Positions 57,090 through 64,000 of a stretch of DNA of 64,000 nt are shown piece after piece. The translations under genes and the position numbers were made by a program. The first letter of the stretch is position 1, and each line of letters opens with the position of its first letter. Under the pieces are notes generated by a model. That model made no database searches, was not told the DNA's origin, and saw only the letters and a program-made list of their open reading frames with translations. Origin of the DNA: Thalassia testudinum (taxonomy: Eukaryota > Streptophyta > Magnoliopsida > Alismatales > Hydrocharitaceae); the NCBI GenBank assembly GCA_037157565.1, contig JAZHRO010000046.1, positions 15,536,501 through 15,600,500 on the forward strand. The letters are read 5' to 3'.

Positions 57090-58458
57090 TACCCCCATAC
57101 CTATCTTTTGCTAGTCCCTAGCAAAAACTATATGCTATTTATAAAAGAATTAGGTTAGATTATTTGGACTTGAGTTATTTTTCAATCATTAAGAAATGGT
57201 CTACTTAGGAACTGAACTTTCAAAGACACAACAGTGCCCGGGTATCAGCCAAAATGCAGACCGCTTCAAGCCCTCGCCTTATTAAAAGAAAAATTCTTTT
57301 TTTTCTCTTTTTCTCTTTTCTAATTTTTTTGATTTTCAAATTTTCGGGTTTAAGAGTGGCTTTCTACGGCCATTCAACTCACCCAAAATTTGATGAGAAC
57401 CCTAAGCTTTAAGCATCTTATTGTGATTGTGATAGACTCGTTGACCAGCAATTAGAACGGACTTCAGATTTCTACGCCTCTAGGTGACCTAACCAGAATT
57501 CTACCTAAAAGTGTATCTTTACAACCGGTAGCTTTCTCCCTACTTTTATTTTTTTACGGGGTCAACACAAGGGTGAATCCAGTGTATATCTCCCCGGTTT
57601 ATTCTACTTCTCCGCTTCTTCCTAAGTGTTTTGGGAATTTTTAGTGCATTTTCTGAGCTGGGTTCTGGACAACCGGTCGATGAGCTGTTACCATCGACAA
57701 CTTGCCAACCATACTCGTGCGGCGAAGTGTGGCTTATTTCTTTTTGTTCTTTTCTCTCTTTTTTTTTTTTTAAGTAGGTGGCTTCCCTAGTCTAAGATTT
57801 ACCTAAAGGCAGCAAACTAAGAAAGATCTAGTGACTGGGCTCTGGACAACCTACCTAAGGGCTGTTACCCACGATAACTTGCCAGCCATATCACCCTAGA
57901 AGGTTCATTAGCTACCCAATTTCCGTTAGAATCACCGAACAACGAGTCAGTGTAAAGAAAGTGTGAAGATGCTTAAAACTCAAAATTCCCTCAAATCAGA
58001 GGGCGGGTTGATAAGTCGTGTACTTATCACCCAAACTCATTTATTCCAATTATAATAGAATTAACATGGTGAGGACTAAAAAATAAATCCGCATTTTAGT
58101 GGATACACAGGCTAATTAAGTCCAAAGACCTGGGGGGTCTTTGTGTTCAGATCCTAATGTAAAATTTCTTAGGATTGAAAAGTCCTAATGTCCAACTAAT
58201 CCTTCCTAATTAAATTTTTTTTTTTTTAAATAAGAAGAGAGACAATTTACATGGATTTCACAAGGCTGACCAAATAATTCAAGAATGAATCCACCCCCCC
58301 ATGCCTAGCTGATGCAATGTCCTCATTGAAAAAGAGACATGAAAGAAAGGGTAGAATATGAAAGATGTCACCTGGATATGAAGCTCGTATCAGCCTTGTG
58401 TCATATGTACAACTGTTGAGTTTAATGCCGTCAGCTAGGCGAAGTCCAGCCAAAGAAG
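57090..58458 (-). other. A3 3' untranslated region
   Basis: Contains the polypurine tract next to 57090, pre-tract palindrome (57106-57126), two polypyrimidine tracts on plus (57297-57330 and 57740-57775), the twin motif (57656-57710 and 57831-57889), hairpin GATAAGT-N5-ACTTATC (58010-58028) and the internal polypurine-like box (58291-58327). No envelope-like ORF. Confidence 0.75.
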
Positions 58459-59589
58459 TCACAGAATGGCTAGAGCAACAGAGTCTGAGACGGGTTCTGG
58501 AAGATTACGGTCAACAACAGGCTTCAAACGTTGACCGTTGACTTTAAAGGTGTTACCCGTCTTTGGGTCAGAAATCTGAACGGCACCATTAGTAAAAATA
58601 TGATCAATTATGAATGGGCCATTCCATTTAGATCTAAGTTTACCAGGAAAGAGCTTAAGTTTAGAATCAAATAACCAGACCTTCTGGTTTGGCTCAAAGC
58701 TCTTGCGGGAAATCAATTGATCATGTAGAGCTTTGGTTCGAGCCTTGTAGATCTTGGCATTCTCATAAGCATCATTACTAAGCTCCTCCAACTCAGATAG
58801 TTGGAGTTTCCTGGTCTTTCTAGCTAGATTCAGATCTAAATTGCATTGTTTGATTTCCTAGAATGCCCTGTGTTCAATCTCTACGGGTAGATGGTACGCC
58901 TTTCCATACACCAAACGGAATGGAGACATGCCGATGGGCGTTTTATACGCCGTTCGGTAGGCCCAAAGAGCGTCCTCAAGCTTTTGAGTCCAATCCTTGC
59001 GGTCAGGCCCAACCGTTTTTTGCAGAATGTTCTTGATCTCTCGATTGGAGATCTCGGCTTGTCCATTCGTTTGGGGATGGTAAGGTGTGGAAATTTGATG
59101 ATTAACCCCGTATTTGGCCAATAAATTTTGGAATTAGGCATTAGTAAAATGAGTGCCAACATCACTAATGATAGCCCTCAGAATCCCGAACCTACTGAAG
59201 ATATTTTTCTTGACAAAATTGATGACCACCTTGTGGTCATTGGTTCGGGTGGGAATTGCCTCAATCCATTTGGACACATAATCAACAGCAACAAGAATGT
59301 ACTGATGTCCAAATGAAGGGATAAAGAGTCCCATGAAATCGATGCCCCAAACATCGAAAATTTCTATAGGAAGAATAGGGTTTAGGGGCATCATGTCTCT
59401 CTTTATTATGTTCCCGAGTGACTGACATCGAGAACATGACCTTGAGAAGTCCTGGGCATCCTTGAATAAAGACGGCCAATAGAAGCCAGATTGCAAGATT
59501 TTTGCAGCCGTCTTTCTCCCAGAGAAATGTCCACCACACCCAGATGCATGGCAGAACTCGAGTATACTGTTGAATTCATTCTCTGGTAT
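58459..59589 (-). pseudogene. pol: A3 integrase (few stops)
   Basis: From a TGA at about 59587 the frame continues with CHASGCGGHF and CSRCQSLG, an intact HHCC zinc finger. The catalytic blocks [19 protein letters not shown] (usual GG changed to VG) and [17 protein letters not shown] give the Asp-Asp-Glu triad. [18 protein letters not shown] and the C-terminal [23 protein letters not shown] end at 58459. Stops occur at about 59132 and 58858. It would insert the DNA copy into chromosomes. Confidence 0.93.
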
Positions 59590-60762
59590 TCATCGGCGAA
59601 TAATCTGATCAGAGCCGATGAGATACAGTTCAGGGTCCTCCCAAAAGTAGTATTTCGCCTCAGATTTAAGTCTATCCCATTGTTGCTTGGTCCAATCCTG
59701 GGGGATTTGACCAACGGCCAAATAGTTAACAATGTCAGCAAACCATGGGGTGTGGACACCTAAAACTGTAAGAATGGTTTCGTCCGGAAAAGTGTCAGCA
59801 ATCGGAATGTCCGGACAAGAAGAATCACCTAGGAGTCTCGACAAATGATCCGCAACCACATTTTGCACCCTGGCTTTATCCTTGATTTCAAGATCAAATT
59901 CTTGAAGAAGAAGAATCCAACGAATAAGCCGGGGTTTAGCATCCTTTTTAGCCAAGAGATGTCTCAAGGTCGAGTGGTCGGTATAAAAAATAACATGAGA
60001 CCCCAAGAGATAAGCCCTGAATTTTTCGAACGCAAATACTACAGCTAGTAATTCCTTCTCAGTAATAGTGTAATTCCTCTGGGCTTCATCCAGAGTTTTA
60101 CTAGCGTAGTAAATGACAGAGGGCTTTCGGTCAATTTTCTGACCCGGGACAGCCCCGACCGCGTAATCAGAAGCGTCGATCATGATCTCAAAAGGTGCTG
60201 TCCAAATTGGTGGTTGCAAAATTGGAGCACAGGTGACTGCTGTTTTCAGAAAATCAAACGCCTTTCGGCATGATTCGTCAAAAACAAACGGTGTTTCTTT
60301 GGCAAGAAGATTGCTCAAAGGACGAGAAACCTTCGAGAAATCCTTGATGAATCTTCGATAAAATCCCACATGGCCAAGAAATGATCTGATTTGTTTAACA
60401 GATGTGGGATGAGGAAGTTTAGCGATAGCATCAACCTTAGCTTTGTCCACTTCAATTCCCCGTTCAGAGATTACATGACCCAAAACGATGCCTTCTTGGG
60501 TCATGAAATGACTCTTTTCCCAGCTAAGGACCAGTCGTGTCTTGATACATCGCTTAAGAATCATTTCTAAATTAGCCAAACAAGAGTCAAATGATTCTCC
60601 GAAAATAGAGAAATCATCCATGAAGACTTCCATAAACTCTCCCACCATGTCGGAAAATATGGCTAGAATACACCTTTGAAAAGTCGCAGGTGCATTGCAT
60701 AACCCAAAAGTCATCCTACGAAAAGCAAAGGTTCCGTAGGGACAGGTGAAAGTAGTTTTTTC
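59590..60762 (-). CDS. pol: A3 reverse transcriptase (C-terminal half) and RNase H, open frame
   Basis: About 390 codons without a stop, continuing in frame after the TAG at 60763. [18 protein letters not shown], catalytic FMDDFSIFG (60610-60624), [27 protein letters not shown]. RNase [58 protein letters not shown] and VVADHLSRL. It ends IIRR before a TGA. In life it is part of one polyprotein, so the first Met here (60714) is not a real start. Confidence 0.92.
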   Translation of the reverse strand, partial: EKTTFTCPYGTFAFRRMTFGLCNAPATFQRCILAIFSDMVGEFMEVFMDDFSIFGESFDSCLANLEMILKRCIKTRLVLSWEKSHFMTQEGIVLGHVISERGIEVDKAKVDAIAKLPHPTSVKQIRSFLGHVGFYRRFIKDFSKVSRPLSNLLAKETPFVFDESCRKAFDFLKTAVTCAPILQPPIWTAPFEIMIDASDYAVGAVPGQKIDRKPSVIYYASKTLDEAQRNYTITEKELLAVVFAFEKFRAYLLGSHVIFYTDHSTLRHLLAKKDAKPRLIRWILLLQEFDLEIKDKARVQNVVADHLSRLLGDSSCPDIPIADTFPDETILTVLGVHTPWFADIVNYLAVGQIPQDWTKQQWDRLKSEAKYYFWEDPELYLIGSDQIIRR

Positions 60763-63700
60763 CTAATCCTCGGGATGGATAGGAACTTGGTTATATCCCG
60801 AGTAGCCGTCAAGAAAACAGAAGTACTTCTGCCCAGCTAATTTTTCCAAAATTTGATCAATGAAGGGCAGGGGAAAATGATCCTTTTTAGTGGCTGTGTT
60901 CAGCTTCCTGTAATCAATACAAACTCTCCAAGAGGAAGCTGAACAAGTTGTGACAGATTCACCTCTCTCATTAGTCACAACAGTAATCCCGGCTTTCTTT
61001 GGAACAATCTGAACGAGACTTACCCAGGGGCTGTCAGAGATTGGATAAATAATTCCTGCATCAAGCCACTTGATGATTTCCTTTTTGATCACTTCTCGCA
61101 TATTTGGATTCAATCTCCTTTGCATCTGGCGAGAAGGGTGGGATCCATCTTCCAAAAATATTCTATGATTACAGTAAGATGGCTCAATCCCCCTAAGGTC
61201 ATGAATGGTCCAACCAATTGCCTCCTTATGTTCCTTTAGGACCTTAATCAATTTAATCTCTTGCTCCTTTGTCAATTTAGCACTAATAATTACAGGGAGC
61301 GTATTCTGCGGTCCTAAAAATTTATATTTTAAATTCTCGGGCAATGGTTTCAATTCAAGCTGGGGTGGGGTAATGATTGATGGTAAAGTAGATGCTGAAG
61401 ATTCAACAAGAGGAAGAGGTTTTGAGTGAACAAAATCAGTAACCTCTTCCGAAGATGTCAGGTCAGAGGGTTGCGGGTCAAATTCATCAACCAAAGAGGA
61501 ACTTTCAATTGAAGAAACTGTCAAACAAGTTTCAATATTAACATTATCCTCATCAAGTTCCTCAATAAATCCACAATCCTCAAATTTGTTGATCGCCTTA
61601 AAAATATCCAATTTCATTCGTTGGTCCCCAAAGGCGATTTCCATGCTACCGCTTTCACAATTAATGTTGGCCTTTGCGGTAGCCAGGAACAGACGCCCTA
61701 GAATGATGGGCGTGTTCCTCAGATTATCTGGTACATCCTTGTCCAGGACAAGGAAATCTACAGGAAAATAGAAATCCTTGACCTTAACTATAACATCTTC
61801 AATAACGCCTCGCGGGTTTGTGATCGAACGGTCCGCTAACTGTAGTGTTACTGAAGTTGGCCGAAGTTCACCTAACCCAAACTTCTCGTAGAGAGAAGTC
61901 AGAATTAGGTTAATGGATGCACCGAGATCCAAAAGTGCTCTATCAAATGTGTAATCTTCGATAACGCAAGAAATCAAAGGAGCACCAGGATCTCTCTTTT
62001 TCTGAGGGAGGTAGTGCAGGATAATAGAGCTAGCTTGCTCGGAGAGTACCACCTTCCTCGGAACAGATTCTCTCGACTTACGCTTTTGTGTACATAATTC
62101 CTTTAAAAATTTTGCGTAAGCCGGTATGTGCTTGATAGCATCAAGGAGCGGAATATTGATCTCAACATTCTTAAATAAATTCAGAAGCTCCTCATTACTA
62201 TCAACAGACTTCTTCTTCTTTGCTTTGGCTAAGGCTTCAGGAAAAGGAACATGAGTCAGATCTTTGGAATCAGGTTCCTGAGCCTTGATTTCTCCTCTAG
62301 AATTCTCCTCTCTCTCCTCAGATTCTTCAGGATTCAAAAGATCAGAATAGTGTGGTTGTGGATCCTGCGTCTTCTTACCACTCCTCAAAGTGACAGAATT
62401 TGCAGAAGCGTAAGAATTTGGATCTTGGGGAGGGTTAGGAAACATTGGAGGGGCTTGATTGACCATGAATTGTTGATTAGCAGAAGCAGAAGACGAGAAA
62501 CCCTGCTCAACCACCTGAGCATGTGCGTGCGGGTTCCTCTGATTTCCGTACCCTTGGGCTTGATTGCCCGAATTTATAATGTTTCGCGGGTTGGGTACGG
62601 GTTGGGATGGTAGAGATCTGGGTTGACGAGAGTTAGCAATGAGTCTGGATTGCAAGTTGTCTAGTGAGTTTTTCATTTGCTGCATGAGCTGGAGCATAGA
62701 TCCTTGCATCTCTACCATTTGACAGTTCAAATTAGTCTGCCCTCCTGGTTGACGGGCATTCCAAGCTGGCTGATTGACCTGATTCGGAGGCAACTGAGTA
62801 TATACTTGACCCTGACCCATTGGTCGTTGCGGAGCATAGTTGCTGGGTCGGAATTGGGTTTGTTGCCCCGGATTTTTCCAAGAGAAGTTAGGGTGGTTTC
62901 TCCAACCTGGATTATAGGCATTCGAGTAGGGGTTGGATCTAACATTCTCTTGTACAGCACAGACATCCTCATAAGGTGAGGATGGAGAGAAAGAAAGGGA
63001 AGGATCAGAAAAACTGGGATCAAAGGCCCCAGTTGGGAACCCATGGGGTTCCGAGAAATGCTGACTCATAGGTTGAGTCGCATCGAGTTGATTCACGAAC
63101 TCCCATCCAGAAGGAGCTCGTGAGGAATGGAATCCCGAATTTTGGGATTGAGTGGATTGAGAGTTGTTCATAGAATTGCCAGCCATCCACTCTTCCATTC
63201 TTTTAGCAACCAAGTCCACTTTATCAAGTTTATTACAAATCAATTCCATATCAAATGAATGAGAGTCATGGACTTCATTGACATTTGATCTGGGTTGCTG
63301 GGATCGATTAAAAGTATCCATGGAGGCATGATTAATTGAATTCTCACTCATTTCCTCAAATAAATCATGTGCACTATCTGCATCTTTATTGAGGAAATTA
63401 CCTCCGCAAGAAGCATCCACATGGTTTCTGAGTTGCTCATTCAACCCATGATAGAAGATCTGCACGAGTTGCCATTTCGGCACCTCGTGGTGTGGACACC
63501 TCCGCAATAAGTCCTGGAATCGCTCCCAGGCCACATGAAACTGCTCCCCCGACCGCTGGGTAAAGGTAGTGATTGCCTGTCTCAAAGCATTGGTACGACT
63601 GACTGGGAAGAATTTCTTCAGAAAGGCCGATTTCAACTCATTCCAAGTTGTAATTGGCCTTCCTATTGTCCTATACCAATGCGCGGCTTTATCCCTAAGA

Positions 63701-64000
63701 GAGTGGGGGAAGAGCCTCATGATCATTTGCTCCTCGTTAACGTTTCGAGCCTTGGTGGTCTGGACCAAAGTGGTCAAATCTTCCAAGTGCTGAAACGGAT
63801 CTTCGGAGCCAGGTCCATGATAATGTTTAATCAGGCTTAACACTTGGGGCTTGATTTCTACGTCACCGGCTGGAATCTGGACGCCGGGACGTTCCCCGTA
63901 ATTCGAAGGATCATAAAAATCCTTCAAGGGCTGAGCGCCCTGCATTCTCTGGAACCATTCCTGCATTCTCTGCATTTGTTCCAGCTGCCTTCGAAATTCT
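60763..64000 (-). CDS. gag-pol: A3 Gag, protease and start of RT, open frame (partial at window edge)
   Basis: More than 1075 codons open from the window edge to a TAG at 60763-60765, which replaces the Gln of the usual EDQEK. The true start lies beyond 64000. Gag core near residues 80-190 counted from the Met at 63975 (IGRPITTWNELKSAFLKKFF, WERFQDLLRRCPHHEVP), FVDASCGGNF-type block as HVDASCGGNFLNK, linker with YSNAYNPGWRNHPNFSW and no zinc knuckle. Protease: LLDLGASINL with Asp near residue 683, IILGRLFLATAKANI. RT start: MQRRLNPNMREVIKKEIIKW, WRVCIDYRKLN, FLDGYSGYNQ. Confidence 0.94.
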   Translation of the reverse strand, partial: EFRRQLEQMQRMQEWFQRMQGAQPLKDFYDPSNYGERPGVQIPAGDVEIKPQVLSLIKHYHGPGSEDPFQHLEDLTTLVQTTKARNVNEEQMIMRLFPHSLRDKAAHWYRTIGRPITTWNELKSAFLKKFFPVSRTNALRQAITTFTQRSGEQFHVAWERFQDLLRRCPHHEVPKWQLVQIFYHGLNEQLRNHVDASCGGNFLNKDADSAHDLFEEMSENSINHASMDTFNRSQQPRSNVNEVHDSHSFDMELICNKLDKVDLVAKRMEEWMAGNSMNNSQSTQSQNSGFHSSRAPSGWEFVNQLDATQPMSQHFSEPHGFPTGAFDPSFSDPSLSFSPSSPYEDVCAVQENVRSNPYSNAYNPGWRNHPNFSWKNPGQQTQFRPSNYAPQRPMGQGQVYTQLPPNQVNQPAWNARQPGGQTNLNCQMVEMQGSMLQLMQQMKNSLDNLQSRLIANSRQPRSLPSQPVPNPRNIINSGNQAQGYGNQRNPHAHAQVVEQGFSSSASANQQFMVNQAPPMFPNPPQDPNSYASANSVTLRSGKKTQDPQPHYSDLLNPEESEEREENSRGEIKAQEPDSKDLTHVPFPEALAKAKKKKSVDSNEELLNLFKNVEINIPLLDAIKHIPAYAKFLKELCTQKRKSRESVPRKVVLSEQASSIILHYLPQKKRDPGAPLISCVIEDYTFDRALLDLGASINLILTSLYEKFGLGELRPTSVTLQLADRSITNPRGVIEDVIVKVKDFYFPVDFLVLDKDVPDNLRNTPIILGRLFLATAKANINCESGSMEIAFGDQRMKLDIFKAINKFEDCGFIEELDEDNVNIETCLTVSSIESSSLVDEFDPQPSDLTSSEEVTDFVHSKPLPLVESSASTLPSIITPPQLELKPLPENLKYKFLGPQNTLPVIISAKLTKEQEIKLIKVLKEHKEAIGWTIHDLRGIEPSYCNHRIFLEDGSHPSRQMQRRLNPNMREVIKKEIIKWLDAGIIYPISDSPWVSLVQIVPKKAGITVVTNERGESVTTCSASSWRVCIDYRKLNTATKKDHFPLPFIDQILEKLAGQKYFCFLDGYSGYNQVPIHPED

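Larger units (their letters stand above)
55419..64000 (-). mobile_element. A3: Athila-like Ty3/gypsy element, best preserved (runs off window)
   Basis: Minus strand: 3' LTR at 55419-57089, 3' UTR, then integrase, RNase H, RT, protease and Gag back to the window edge. The 5' LTR lies beyond 64000. Only a handful of stops interrupt the coding region. Its LTR is colinear with N1's, making it the likely kind of autonomous partner of N1 and N2. It cuts A1 in RNase H. Confidence 0.95.

Noticed and set aside
1..64000. Host protein-coding genes, rRNA genes or CRISPR arrays
   Set aside because: Every recognisable coding motif belongs to a transposable element; no ribosomal RNA sequence or regularly spaced repeat-spacer array was seen.

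Overview
The window is plant nuclear DNA made almost entirely of transposable elements. I see no convincing host gene. Ty3/gypsy elements of the Athila type (protease motif DLGAS, RT motif FMDDF, primer sites complementary to plant tRNA-Asp), a CACTA (En/Spm) transposase and Ty1/copia-type LTRs all point to an angiosperm with a large, repeat-rich genome. The species cannot be told.

Elements are named here for cross-reference. E1 (1-2574, minus): decayed Athila-like gag-pol, cut by an LTR-like block L1 (2575 to about 4680, plus). T1 (about 4690-10660, minus): CACTA transposase remnant split by a 2.85 kb intron or insertion. N1 (11238-18774, plus): complete non-autonomous LTR element, target duplication CACTC. 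S1 (19839-20851): front part of a copia-type LTR. From 20852 to the end lies a multi-level nest. A1 (plus, starts 20852) is an Athila-like element whose gag is split by N2 (24634-50871, minus, non-autonomous). N2's own 5' LTR is split by N3 (31202-50368, plus, non-autonomous). N3's 3' LTR is split by A2 (38251-49252, plus, Athila-like, complete but broken by stops). A1's reverse transcriptase is split by a solo LTR S2 (53288-54559), and its RNase H is cut by A3 (55419 to beyond 64000, minus), the best preserved gag-pol here. Target duplications support every level: CACTC for N1, CCGGG/TCGGG for N2, CTACG/CTAAG for N3, CATAC for A2, CCAAC/CTAAC for S2.

How the parts relate: N1 and N2 share LTR and untranslated-region sequence with the autonomous A3 (and more distantly with A2), but in place of gag-pol they carry a different ORF. 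The same kind of ORF sits in N3. This looks like parasitic elements mobilised by Athila-like partners. Across autonomous and non-autonomous members I find a shared set of non-coding modules: tRNA-like A/B-box segments inside the LTRs, two U3 palindromes at fixed spacing before the TATA box, a 5' leader hairpin with compensatory changes, a 3' UTR hairpin GATAAGT/ACTTATC, a twice-repeated 3' UTR motif around a purine tract, an internal polypurine-tract-like box, and a palindrome directly before the true polypurine tract. These shared RNA/DNA modules, with the common N-element ORF, are the most interesting content of the window.
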